Source: Lutibacter sp.
Lineage (GTDB): Bacteria; Bacteroidota; Bacteroidia; Flavobacteriales; Flavobacteriaceae
Direction: 5' to 3'
DNA length: 64,000 nt
NCBI RefSeq assembly: GCF_016342705.1
Contig: NZ_JAEINV010000011.1
Location: 59,815 to 123,814, forward strand
Numbering within the stretch: position 1 is the stretch's first letter; the number at the start of each line of letters is the position of its first letter. The notes under the pieces are model-generated. The model did no database searches. It saw only the letters and a program-made list of their open reading frames with translations, and was not told the DNA's origin. Below are positions 37,894-46,249 of this stretch, in pieces. The position numbers and the translations under genes were made by a program.

Positions 37894-38481
37894 TTGAAAA
37901 TAGTCATTATAAATTACGGAGCCGGAAATATTCAATCTATCAAATTTGCCATTCAACGTTTAGGATATGAAGCGGTTTTATCGAACGATGAAGCGGAAAT
38001 AAGAAATGCAGATAAAGTTATTTTTCCAGGAGTTGGAGAGGCAAGTAGCGCTATGGAAATGCTAAAAGCAACGGGATTAGATAAAGTAATTCCAACCTTA
38101 AAACAACCCGTTTTAGGAATTTGTTTAGGAATGCAATTAATGTGTAACTATTGTGAAGAAGGTGATACGCAAGGTTTGGGAATTTTTAATTGCGATGTTA
38201 TTAAGTTTGATGCAACAGAAAAAGTACCTCAAATTGGTTGGAATCAAATAGAAAACTTAAAATCAGATTTATTTAAGGGAATAAAAGAACAAGAATATAT
38301 GTATTTGGTACATAGTTTTTATGTGCCTTTAAATAACGAAGCCATTGCAACTACCAATTATGGAATTAAATATGCCTCAGCTTTACAAGAAAAAAACTTT
38401 TACGGCGTACAATTTCACCCTGAAAAAAGTAGCAAAGCAGGAGCGCAAATATTACAAAATTTTCTAATGTTAGATATATAA
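37894..38481 (+). CDS. hisH: Imidazole glycerol phosphate synthase glutaminase subunit
   Basis: This supplies ammonia from glutamine to HisF. The 195-residue protein has the class I glutaminase nucleophile in GICLGMQLM and the His/Glu pair in VQFHPEKSSKAG. The first codon is TTG at 37894 (KIVIINYGAGN follows); no in-frame ATG fits. The C-terminal codons and the TAA stop sit inside a palindromic repeat (38462-38498), so the last residues MLDI may come from it. A four-helix-bundle gene, not hisA, follows. Confidence 0.95.
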   Translation: MKIVIINYGAGNIQSIKFAIQRLGYEAVLSNDEAEIRNADKVIFPGVGEASSAMEMLKATGLDKVIPTLKQPVLGICLGMQLMCNYCEEGDTQGLGIFNCDVIKFDATEKVPQIGWNQIENLKSDLFKGIKEQEYMYLVHSFYVPLNNEAIATTNYGIKYASALQEKNFYGVQFHPEKSSKAGAQILQNFLMLDI

Positions 38482-38498
38482 TATTAAATATTAGAAGT
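38462..38498. repeat. Palindromic repeat overlapping hisH stop codon
   Basis: TTCTAAT at 38462-38468 pairs with ATTAGAA at 38490-38496. GTTAGATATA at 38469-38478 carries the end of hisH and recurs exactly at the end of hisA (39668-39677). Confidence 0.7.
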
Positions 38499-38505
38499 TT
38501 TTGCT

Positions 38506-38862
38506 ATGAAAAAAGAAATATTGAATAGAACAAAAAAGTTTGCAATTGACTGTTGGATGTTTTGTGAAAAAGTACCTAAGTCGAGAGAATATAATGCTTT
38601 TGTAAACCAGTTGATACGGAGCTCTAGTTCTGTTGGGGCAAATTATAGAGCGTCTCAAAGAGCAAAATCAACAGCTGATTTTATTAATAAATTAAAAATA
38701 GTGGAAGAAGAGGTTGATGAAAGTGTTTATTGGTTAGAAATATTTGAAGAAGTTAGTTCTGAATTTTTAGAAGAAATACAAGTTTTAAAAAAAGAAGGGA
38801 ATGAGTTGTTAGCAATTACGGTAGCTTCCATAAATACGGCAAGAAGAAATAATAATAAATAA
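38506..38862 (+). CDS. Four-helix-bundle protein (S23/IVP family) inside his operon
   Basis: This is a 118-residue all-helical protein of the family first seen as ORFs in 23S rRNA intervening sequences. Signatures are FVNQLIRSSSSVGANYRASQ, then a helix with STADFINKLKIVEEEVDES followed by YWLEI. Members form pentameric bundles; their function is unknown, though related Avd proteins bind nucleic acid. It has no link to histidine synthesis and lies between hisH and hisA, with repeat sequence on both sides (38462-38498 and 38880-38903). A second member sits in another operon at 54345, also flanked by inverted words. Confidence 0.9.
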   Translation: MKKEILNRTKKFAIDCWMFCEKVPKSREYNAFVNQLIRSSSSVGANYRASQRAKSTADFINKLKIVEEEVDESVYWLEIFEEVSSEFLEEIQVLKKEGNELLAITVASINTARRNNNK

Positions 38863-38879
38863 GTTAAAAGTTCAATTAT

Positions 38880-38903
38880 AGATGTTTCAAATATCAAACA
38901 TCT
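38880..38903. repeat. Hairpin upstream of hisA
   Basis: AGATGTTT at 38880-38887 and AAACATCT at 38896-38903 form an 8-bp inverted repeat in the 59-base gap between the four-helix-bundle gene and hisA. Its surroundings (TTAAAAGTTC, CTAATATCATATATC) resemble the other his-operon repeats. Confidence 0.6.
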
Positions 38904-38921
38904 AATATCATATATCAATAA

Positions 38922-39671
38922 ATGAGAATTATACCAGCAATAGATATCATCAATGGGAAATGCGTACGCTTGTCAAAAGGCGATTATACAACCCAAAAAA
39001 TATACAATGAAAATCCGCTAGAAGTAGCAAAGATGTTTCAAGATCACGGCGTAAAATATTTACACTTGGTAGATTTAGATGGTGCAAAAGCAAGTCATAT
39101 TGTAAACCATAAAGTGCTGGAAACTATCGCTTCAAACACTCATTTAAGTATCGATTTTGGTGGCGGATTAAAATCGGATGACGATTTACGTATTGCTTTT
39201 GAAAGTGGCGCATCTCAAATTACAGGCGGAAGTATTGCAGTTAAAAATCCTGACACGTTTAAAAGTTGGTTGCAAAAATTTGGAGCTGATAAAATTATTT
39301 TAGGTGCGGATGCGTTGGATGAAAAGGTGGCAGTGAGTGGTTGGCAAGAAGAAAGTAAGGAAGAATTGATTCCTTTTATTCAGAATTATAGGAAAGAAGG
39401 AATACAATATGTTATTTGTACAGATATTTCAAAAGATGGGATGTTACAAGGACCTTCGTTTGAGTTGTATCAAAAAATATTGAATCAAACAAGTGTTGTC
39501 ACTTCAAGCGGAGTCGAGAAGATTAAACTAATTGCCTCAGGAGGAATTTCAACGTTTAATGAATTGCCTCGTTTGGCTGAAATGGGTTGCGAAGGAACTA
39601 TTGTTGGGAAAGCCATTTACGAACATAAAATTAGTATGAAAGAGATAGAAAAATTTATATTACAAGGTTAG
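38922..39671 (+). CDS. hisA: ProFAR isomerase
   Basis: This is a (beta/alpha)8 barrel enzyme that opens the ribose of ProFAR to PRFAR. The 249-residue protein has the catalytic Asp in [15 protein letters not shown], the phosphate-binding [13 protein letters not shown] and the second half [15 protein letters not shown] with LIASGGIST. Its TAG stop is part of the repeat word GTTAGATATA (39668-39677). hisF follows after a 71-base repeat-filled gap. Confidence 0.96.
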   Translation: MRIIPAIDIINGKCVRLSKGDYTTQKIYNENPLEVAKMFQDHGVKYLHLVDLDGAKASHIVNHKVLETIASNTHLSIDFGGGLKSDDDLRIAFESGASQITGGSIAVKNPDTFKSWLQKFGADKIILGADALDEKVAVSGWQEESKEELIPFIQNYRKEGIQYVICTDISKDGMLQGPSFELYQKILNQTSVVTSSGVEKIKLIASGGISTFNELPRLAEMGCEGTIVGKAIYEHKISMKEIEKFILQG

Positions 39672-39738
39672 ATATACAATATTAGAAGTTTAAAATAAAT
39701 TAAGACTTCTAATATCTAATTTCTAACTTATAACTTTA
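39668..39738. repeat. Palindromic repeat overlapping hisA stop codon
   Basis: TTAGATATACAATATTAGAAGT and ACTTCTAATATCTAA form an interrupted palindrome. TAACTTATAAC follows at 39725-39735; the same 11-mer occurs at 54726-54736, beside the other four-helix-bundle gene. Confidence 0.7.
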
Positions 39739-39742
39739 AAAT

Positions 39743-40498
39743 ATGTTAACAAAAAGAATAATACCCTGCTTAGATATAAAAAACGGAAGAACCGTAAAAG
39801 GCGTTAATTTTGTAGATTTACGCGATGCTGGTGACCCTGTTGAATTAGCAGAAATATATGCCAATGAAGGCGCAGATGAGTTGGTGTTTTTAGATATTAC
39901 CGCTACAGAACAAAAAAGAAAAACCTTGGCTGAATTGGTCATGCACGTTGCTGAAAAGGTAAACATTCCTTTTACTGTGGGTGGCGGAATTTCATCGGTG
40001 GAAGACGTGGAAGTATTACTGAATTCTGGGGCAGATAAAGTTTCTATTAATTCTTCTGCAGTAAAAAATCCGCAATTAATTAACGATTTAGCGGCAAAAT
40101 TTGGCAGTCAATGTGTGGTAGTTGCTATTGATGCTAAACAAATACATGGTGAATGGATGGTGCATTTAGTTGGTGGAAAAGTACCAACAGAAATAAAATT
40201 ATTTGATTGGGCAAAGGAAGTGGAACAACGTGGTGCTGGTGAAATTTTATTCACCTCTATGGATCACGATGGTACTAAAAATGGTTTTGCAAATGAGGCA
40301 TTAGCACATTTAAGTGAATTGGTTAATATTCCAATTATAGCTTCAGGAGGCGCCGGGAATATGCAACATTTCACAGACACTTTTATTGAAGGAAAAGCAG
40401 ATGCCGCGTTGGCTGCAAGTGTTTTTCACTTTAAAGAAATTGAAATAGTAGATTTAAAAAACGAATTAAAAAGAAATAATATTCCGGTAAGGTTATAA
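39743..40498 (+). CDS. hisF: Imidazole glycerol phosphate synthase cyclase subunit
   Basis: This (beta/alpha)8 barrel, with HisH, converts PRFAR and ammonia to imidazole glycerol phosphate and AICAR. The 251-residue protein has catalytic Asp11 in [16 protein letters not shown], the phosphate site [13 protein letters not shown], catalytic Asp in [13 protein letters not shown] and [15 protein letters not shown]. The length and all motifs are normal. It is separated from hisIE by 109 bases, most of which is a palindromic repeat (40504-40582). Confidence 0.97.
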   Translation: MLTKRIIPCLDIKNGRTVKGVNFVDLRDAGDPVELAEIYANEGADELVFLDITATEQKRKTLAELVMHVAEKVNIPFTVGGGISSVEDVEVLLNSGADKVSINSSAVKNPQLINDLAAKFGSQCVVVAIDAKQIHGEWMVHLVGGKVPTEIKLFDWAKEVEQRGAGEILFTSMDHDGTKNGFANEALAHLSELVNIPIIASGGAGNMQHFTDTFIEGKADAALAASVFHFKEIEIVDLKNELKRNNIPVRL

Positions 40499-40503
40499 GA
40501 TGA

Positions 40504-40582
40504 CATCACCCTGAACTTGATTTAGGGTCACATAATAATTTAACATAATTTGATGAGATTCTGAAACAAGTTCAGAATGACG
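40504..40582. repeat. Palindromic repeat CACCCTGAACTTG...CAAGTTCAGAATGACG, copy 1
   Basis: The left arm CACCCTGAACTTGATTTAGG and right arm ending ACAAGTTCAGAATGACG are imperfect complements around a loop of about 30 AT-rich bases. A second copy lies just beyond hisIE at 41213-41289. Confidence 0.85.
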
Positions 40583-40607
40583 ATTTGAAGAAATAAAAAA
40601 TAATAAA

Positions 40608-41207
40608 ATGAACATAGATTTTAATAAAAATAACGATGGACTTGTTCCAGCAATTATTCAAGATGCCAAAACAAATAAAGTATTAATGTTAGGCTATATG
40701 AATGCAGAAGCATTTGAAAAAACTACAGCAACCAATAAAGTAACTTTTTTTAGCAGAGCTAAGAGTAGATTATGGACAAAAGGTGAAGAAAGCGGTCATT
40801 TTTTAAATGTTGTTTCTATAAAAAATGATTGTGATAATGATACCTTATTAATTCATGTAAATCCGGTTGGTCCAACGTGTCACACAGGTTCAGATACTTG
40901 TTGGAATGATGTCAATGAACAATCGTTTGGGTTTTTATCAGAACTTGAAAATGTTATTACAAGCCGACGAGAAAATGCTGATTCTCAAAAAAGTTATGTA
41001 GCTTCATTGTTTGAAAAAGGCATCAATAAAATTGCACAAAAAGTAGGAGAAGAAGCCGTGGAAATTGTGATTGAAGCGAAAGATAATAACGATGACTTGT
41101 TTTTAAATGAAGGCGCAGATTTATTGTTTCATTACCTAATTTTATTGCAAGCTAAAGGATATACCTTAAAAGATATTGTGAGCGTTTTAGAAGGCAGACA
41201 TAAGTAA
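40608..41207 (+). CDS. hisIE: Bifunctional phosphoribosyl-AMP cyclohydrolase / phosphoribosyl-ATP pyrophosphatase
   Basis: This carries out steps two and three of the pathway. The N-terminal HisI half (about 1-105) has zinc and metal ligands in GPTCHTGSDTCW. The C-terminal HisE half (about 110-199) has the all-alpha pyrophosphohydrolase motif GEEAVEIVIEAKDNND. At 199 residues the fusion is standard. It is the last his gene, bracketed on both sides by copies of the same palindromic repeat. Confidence 0.97.
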   Translation: MNIDFNKNNDGLVPAIIQDAKTNKVLMLGYMNAEAFEKTTATNKVTFFSRAKSRLWTKGEESGHFLNVVSIKNDCDNDTLLIHVNPVGPTCHTGSDTCWNDVNEQSFGFLSELENVITSRRENADSQKSYVASLFEKGINKIAQKVGEEAVEIVIEAKDNNDDLFLNEGADLLFHYLILLQAKGYTLKDIVSVLEGRHK

Positions 41208-41212
41208 TAAAA

Positions 41213-41289
41213 CGTCACCCTGAACTTGATTCAGGGTCTCATAATTATTAACTTGTTGTATGAGGTGCTGAATCAAGTTCAGCATGACG
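41213..41289. repeat. Palindromic repeat CACCCTGAACTTG..., copy 2
   Basis: CGTCACCCTGAACTTGATTC at the left is complementary to GAATCAAGTTCAGCATGACG at the right with few mismatches; the inner part is AT-rich. It begins six bases after the hisIE stop. Confidence 0.88.
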
Positions 41290-41332
41290 ACTGGTAAATA
41301 TTAATAACTTTAAAAACTGAAATTTAACTCAT

Positions 41333-42004
41333 ATGACTTCAATATCAAAAACGACCATCGATTTTTTAAAAGCGTTAAAAGAAAACAACAACCGCGATTG
41401 GTTTACAGAACATAAAACGGAGTTTCAGCAAGAACAAAAAAAGGCGAAGGGTTTTTACAATGCTGTCATGGAGAAATTGAAGCAGCACGATGAAATTGAA
41501 AGTGTAAAAATATTTAGAATTTATAGAGATGTGCGTTTTTCACCCGATAAAACTCCTTACAAACCTCATTTTGCAGGAAATTTTGTGAGAGCTACCAACA
41601 AACTTCGAGGTGGTTATTATTTAAGAATACGGCCAGGGGAAAGTTTTTTAGCAGGTGGTTTTTGGGAACCTAACAAAGAAGATTTACTAAGAATCAGAAA
41701 AGAATTTGAAATGGATGCTTCAGAAATTCGTGAAATTATAAGTAATCCCACCTTTGTCACCTATTTTGAAAAATTGGAGGGTGATGCTTTAAAAACAGCA
41801 CCACGTGGTTTCGATAAAGAACATCCAAATATGGATTTAATCCGAATGAAACAGTTTATTGTCACACGTAAATTTACGGATGATGAAGTTTTAGCCCCTA
41901 ATTTCTTACAGGAAGTAAATGAAAGTTACAAAGCGATGCGCCCGTATTTTAATTATATGAGTGATGTGCTTACTACGGATTTAAATGGAGTTTCAATACT
42001 TTAA
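41333..42004 (+). CDS. DUF2461 domain protein
   Basis: This is a 223-residue protein of the DUF2461 (TIGR02453) family, widespread in Bacteroidota and without known activity. Family features are the N-terminal TIDFLKALKENNNRDWF, the basic segment RIYRDVRFSPDKTPYKPHF and PRGFDKEHPNMDLIRMKQF. It has no membrane segment or signal peptide. It follows the his operon on the same strand after a repeat and ends at the terminator at 42025-42058. A role in histidine synthesis is not indicated. Confidence 0.9.
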   Translation: MTSISKTTIDFLKALKENNNRDWFTEHKTEFQQEQKKAKGFYNAVMEKLKQHDEIESVKIFRIYRDVRFSPDKTPYKPHFAGNFVRATNKLRGGYYLRIRPGESFLAGGFWEPNKEDLLRIRKEFEMDASEIREIISNPTFVTYFEKLEGDALKTAPRGFDKEHPNMDLIRMKQFIVTRKFTDDEVLAPNFLQEVNESYKAMRPYFNYMSDVLTTDLNGVSIL

Positions 42005-42024
42005 TAAACTTTAAAAACAATCAT

Positions 42025-42058
42025 AAAAAAAGCGACTCACATTTTGAGTCGCTTTTTT
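42025..42058. terminator. Bidirectional terminator between converging genes
   Basis: AGCGACTCA and TGAGTCGCT form a 9-bp stem with a 5-base loop, flanked by A tracts on the left and T on the right. It serves the DUF2461 gene (+) and the endonuclease I gene (-). Confidence 0.9.
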
Positions 42059-42059
42059 A

Positions 42060-44876
42060 TTAGTTAACAATTATTTTTTTTGTTGAAAAGTACTGGTCGT
42101 TAAATACTTTAATGATATACAATCCAGTTGGAATATTTTTAACTTCTATTTTATTTTTAAAAGTGGTACGAGTATCCATAGCATACAGTAATTGTCCCAT
42201 AAAATTAAATAGTTGAACTTTATGGTTGCCAAATTCTTTTTTAAACGAAATGGTTACAGAATGCGTATTGGTGGGATTTGGGTACACCGAAAACAAGTTT
42301 TCAACAAATTCTGGCACAGATAAAGAACTTACAGTATGCGTTCCTAAACCATCCGCGATATCAGTAGCAAAAGAATCCCATTCCGAAACCGTGTAGGTAG
42401 TATTAGGAGCTGTAATAGTGCTTTTTCTACGTAATGTAACATTTTCTGCAAAAATTGAGGAGCTAGGGTAAACTCCAACAATATCAATTAATACATTGTT
42501 TTTAAATAATCCAACAGGATCATTTCCATTAAATGAGATTACACCAGAAGTTACATCTGTAGCACTTAAAATTGTTGCATTTGCTGAATTGTTAGAAATT
42601 ACGAATACATCATTTGTAGCTAATATTCCAGATAAATTTATTGGTGAGCCCCATGCTGCACCATTCATACTTAATTTTAATGTATAAGTCGATAAATCTA
42701 CAGGACTCCCAGTAAAATTAGCTATTTCAATGGCTTTATTATTGCCAGAACCCTCTAAATATTCAGATATAAAAAGTTCGGAAGCTGTGATGGAAGTATT
42801 GGTTGTAGTAATAGTTACAGTATTACTTACTTCTGAAGTATTTCCTGCAGCATCTTTAGCATATACGGTAAAATGATAAGAGGTATTTGCTATTAAACCA
42901 GTAACATTGTATGAATTTGTTGCGGTAGCTGCTAAAAACACACCGTTCTTATAAATATCATAATGAGAGACACCAACATTATCTGTTGAAGCTGACCACG
43001 ATAATGAGGCAGTTGTATTTGTAATAGAAGCGGCATTTAAATCAGTTATGGCAGTAGGAGCTTCTGTATCTGCAACACCTGAGTAGCACGACCAAGAAAT
43101 ATCATCAAACATAACACGATTACTTGTTGCGCTATTGCCATCAATAGTGATGATCACATTCCCACTGGTATTAATACCTGATATGGTTGTGGTTTGTTCT
43201 GTAGCATCATATGGAATGGTTCCTACTAAATTACCATTTACTTTTACATTAAACGTTCCAGAAGTACCTGTAAATACCAATTGTGTAGTCATAGTTAAAT
43301 TGGCAATTCCATTTGCTGTAGTCGGAGAAGTGATTGCACCATTTCTAATAGTTATGGCTTTTCCATTTAAAACCTGATCTGTACGAGCATCCGAAGCCAC
43401 CCAAGCACCGCTGGTATCACCAGTCCAGTTTACCGTTGTATAACTGGAACTATTGGTACTTAAATTAGTAAAGCTTTCCGTACCACAAACTATAGGCGTA
43501 TCGGTTGTTGTGCCATTTACAGCGTCACTGGTAGCTGAAGCATTGCCTGCAGCATCTTTTGCACTAATGGTAAAGCTATAAATGGTTAATGCTGTTAATC
43601 CTGTTACAGTATAAGATGTTGCTGCGGATGTAGCAGTATATGTACCATCTACATAAATATCATAATTGGCAACTCCAATAGCATCTGTTGATGCTGTCCA
43701 TGTTAATTTTATAGAAGCATTTGTTTCATTGCTAACAATAACATTAGTAGGAATTGTTGGAGGAGTAACATCAATAATATTGGTGGTAGTTGCAGTTTCG
43801 GTGTTACTTACTAACGAGGTATTTCCATAGGCATCTTTAGCATACACAGTAAAGTTATATGTAGTATTCTGCGTTAATCCGGTAATTATGTGTGAATTTG
43901 TTGCTGCGGAATTATACAACACACCATCTTTAAAAATTTCATAAGAGGTTACCCCTACGTTATCTGTAGAAGCTGTCCAATTTAAATCGATAGTGGTATT
44001 TGTTTCATTGGAAGCAATTAAATTAGTGGGAGCAGAAGGAGCTTCTGAATCAGGTGTTGAGCTCCAAATTTGCGCCACATATTCAGGATGGTCAATAAAA
44101 GGGTTTCTATTATTTTGTCTGGTATAAATAGCATTATTTCTAGCAATTTCATAAGAACTCACTGGATCTTGCTGATGCCAAGTCATTAAAATAGTTAAAA
44201 AAGGTTCGGTAAAAACTTTATCTGAAGTATCATCAAACATGGCGTAAGCAACACCCCAAGTAGTGAGTTCATTCTCATATCTGGTGGCAAAATAGAAGTA
44301 CATCCGAGCAATATCTCCTTTAAATTCATCAATAGGTTCAAATACAGTACCGGTATAACCAGCGGCATATCCAGTATTTGAAGCGGCGCCAAGTTTAGAT
44401 CCATTTAGTGACGTATAGGTAGCTGTTCCCACCATTCCGTGTGGATAATTGGAGCGTATACTATTTACCTTTCCGTCAGTGGCTATAATAAAATGTGCGT
44501 CATTCCGTTCAGGAGAAATCTGATTGAATACTGATTGCGGTATGATGTGCTCTCTGTTATAACAGTTACCTTCAACACTATACGTTCCACATTGATCCGT
44601 AGTGATGGTATAATTATAAGGATCTGAAGATGATGGATTTTCAGAATACATATCTAAAATAGTACCATCATTTTCATAAAAATAATCTCTATCGGAGGTT
44701 TCATAGGTTACCCATAAACCTGAATACCCATTATCGGTATGCCCGTTAATAATGGTATGAAGTTGGGTTTTTAATGTATAGCCAGTACCAATAGCACTAT
44801 CATAATAACCTGCGGGAATTTGACAATATACTGATAAGGGGACTAATAAAAAGAAGCATAAAAGTTTTTTCATCAT
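42060..44876 (-). CDS. Secreted endonuclease I with FN3, lamin-tail and T9SS sorting domains
   Basis: This 938-residue exported nuclease opens with a signal peptide (MMKKLLCFFLLVPLSVYCQ). The endonuclease I domain (about 20-275) has the metal/catalytic region NREHIIPQSVF and RNDAHFI. Fibronectin type III modules follow at about 280-365 and 370-460, then a galactose-binding-like segment (about 465-595), a third FN3 (about 600-690) and a lamin-tail domain (about 690-800). The end is a type A T9SS sorting domain (about 860-938, SVYPNPT to STKKIIVN). It is likely released to or displayed on the surface to degrade DNA or RNA for nutrients. A TAAATTTG box on the minus strand at 44898-44905 may be its promoter. 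Confidence 0.93.
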   Translation of the reverse strand: MMKKLLCFFLLVPLSVYCQIPAGYYDSAIGTGYTLKTQLHTIINGHTDNGYSGLWVTYETSDRDYFYENDGTILDMYSENPSSSDPYNYTITTDQCGTYSVEGNCYNREHIIPQSVFNQISPERNDAHFIIATDGKVNSIRSNYPHGMVGTATYTSLNGSKLGAASNTGYAAGYTGTVFEPIDEFKGDIARMYFYFATRYENELTTWGVAYAMFDDTSDKVFTEPFLTILMTWHQQDPVSSYEIARNNAIYTRQNNRNPFIDHPEYVAQIWSSTPDSEAPSAPTNLIASNETNTTIDLNWTASTDNVGVTSYEIFKDGVLYNSAATNSHIITGLTQNTTYNFTVYAKDAYGNTSLVSNTETATTTNIIDVTPPTIPTNVIVSNETNASIKLTWTASTDAIGVANYDIYVDGTYTATSAATSYTVTGLTALTIYSFTISAKDAAGNASATSDAVNGTTTDTPIVCGTESFTNLSTNSSSYTTVNWTGDTSGAWVASDARTDQVLNGKAITIRNGAITSPTTANGIANLTMTTQLVFTGTSGTFNVKVNGNLVGTIPYDATEQTTTISGINTSGNVIITIDGNSATSNRVMFDDISWSCYSGVADTEAPTAITDLNAASITNTTASLSWSASTDNVGVSHYDIYKNGVFLAATATNSYNVTGLIANTSYHFTVYAKDAAGNTSEVSNTVTITTTNTSITASELFISEYLEGSGNNKAIEIANFTGSPVDLSTYTLKLSMNGAAWGSPINLSGILATNDVFVISNNSANATILSATDVTSGVISFNGNDPVGLFKNNVLIDIVGVYPSSSIFAENVTLRRKSTITAPNTTYTVSEWDSFATDIADGLGTHTVSSLSVPEFVENLFSVYPNPTNTHSVTISFKKEFGNHKVQLFNFMGQLLYAMDTRTTFKNKIEVKNIPTGLYIIKVFNDQYFSTKKIIVN

Positions 44877-44945
44877 TGGGTTTAGAAAATTTCAGCCCAA
44901 ATTTACAATCCTATTGTTAAATAAGTTAGATTTTTTAATAAAAAT

Positions 44946-46154
44946 CTAACTTATTCTTTCTAATAATGCCATATAAAATCCGTCAAATCCTGATTTATAG
45001 GCAGATACTTTATTTTGTTTTTCCAATTGAAACTCTGGATGATTTTTTAAGAACAGTTGCACTTGTTTTTCGTTTTCCGAAGGTAAAATAGAACATGTAG
45101 CATACACCATTTTTCCACCCACTTTAACCAACTGCGAATACTCTTCTAAGATTTCAGCTTGCGTTTTAATGATATTGTCCACAAATTCTGGTTGTAATTT
45201 CCACTTGCTATCTGGATTTCTTTTTAAAACCCCAATACCGCTACAAGGGGCATCAATTAAAACTCTATCTGCCGTACCTTTCATTTTTTTAATCACCTTT
45301 AAAGAATCTATTTCTTTGGTGGTAATATTATGAACACCGTTTCTTCTGGCTCTAATTTTTAGTTTTCTTAACTTACTTTCGTAAATATCTGTAGCAATTA
45401 ATTGCCCTTTATTTTCCATCAACGCTGCTAAATGTAAGGATTTTCCTCCAGCACCAGCACATGCATCAATCACTTTCATTCCTGGTAGAACATCTAAATA
45501 TTCCGCCACTAATTGAGAAGAAGCATCTTGTACTTCAAAAAAGCCTAATTTAAACGCTTCGGTTACAAAAACATTGGCGCGTTCTTTTAGTTTTAAAGCA
45601 TATTCATATCCTCTAATGGTTTCGGTTTCAATACCTTCATCTTCTAACTTTTTTTGCAAAGCTAATTTGGTGGTTTTTAACGTATTTACACGTAAAATAA
45701 CTTCGGCTTGTTCATTTAATGCACTTATTTCTTGAGTCCATTTTTCAACGCCTAATTCTTTTACACATAATTCATCCATCCAATCTGGAATAGATTCTTT
45801 AAACACACGTTCTTTTTGAAGTTCATCAAATTTTCCTTTAATTCTGCGTTCTGGAACCCCTTGTAATTGATTCCATTCCGGCAGTTTATAGCCTTTTAAT
45901 ACCGCTAAAACTGCAAAATTTTTCCAAACATTTTCAGTAGTGTAATGAGATTTTGTTCCTGCAATTTCATTATACAAACGTTTCCAACGCACCATATCAT
46001 AAATAGTTTCCGCCACAAATTTACGGTCTCTTGCGCCCCAACGTTTGTCTCTTTTTAATGCTTTTTCAACAACTTTATCGGCATATTCTCCTTCATTAAA
46101 AATTAATTTCATGGAATCTATAACCGTAAACACTAAGTTTCTGTGTAATCTCAT
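44946..46154 (-). CDS. RsmB/NOP-family RNA cytosine-5 methyltransferase
   Basis: This SAM-dependent m5C RNA methyltransferase has 402 residues. The SAM motif is VIDACAGAGGKSLHLA. Two cysteines expected of the family are present: the release cysteine in VLIDAPCSGIGVLKRNP and the nucleophile in MVYATCSILPSENEKQV. An N-terminal region of about 150 residues fits the RsmB arrangement, though NusB similarity is not obvious. The substrate is probably 16S rRNA but could be tRNA. It is divergent from recG, and TATCTTTG on the minus strand at 46172-46179 is a good -7 box for it, giving a short leader. Confidence 0.92.
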   Translation of the reverse strand: MRLHRNLVFTVIDSMKLIFNEGEYADKVVEKALKRDKRWGARDRKFVAETIYDMVRWKRLYNEIAGTKSHYTTENVWKNFAVLAVLKGYKLPEWNQLQGVPERRIKGKFDELQKERVFKESIPDWMDELCVKELGVEKWTQEISALNEQAEVILRVNTLKTTKLALQKKLEDEGIETETIRGYEYALKLKERANVFVTEAFKLGFFEVQDASSQLVAEYLDVLPGMKVIDACAGAGGKSLHLAALMENKGQLIATDIYESKLRKLKIRARRNGVHNITTKEIDSLKVIKKMKGTADRVLIDAPCSGIGVLKRNPDSKWKLQPEFVDNIIKTQAEILEEYSQLVKVGGKMVYATCSILPSENEKQVQLFLKNHPEFQLEKQNKVSAYKSGFDGFYMALLERIS

Positions 46155-46204
46155 ATTAAAATTTTGGACTGCAAAGATACATAATTAGATTATAAGATTT
46201 TGCA

Positions 46205-46236
46205 ATTGTTTATTGTACATTGAATTGTTACCTTCG
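46205..46236 (+). promoter_or_regulatory. Probable recG promoter
   Basis: ATTG at 46205-46208 lies 20 bases before TACCTTCG at 46229-46236, one mismatch from TAnnTTTG. The recG ATG follows at 46250. The gap 46155-46249 therefore carries divergent promoters for this gene and the RNA methyltransferase. Confidence 0.5.
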
Positions 46237-46249
46237 TATTTTATAAAAA

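Noticed and set aside
37894..37896. hisH as a truncated pseudogene because it lacks ATG
   Set aside because: TTG is used as start in this lineage (also 58386), and the protein is full length with all catalytic residues.
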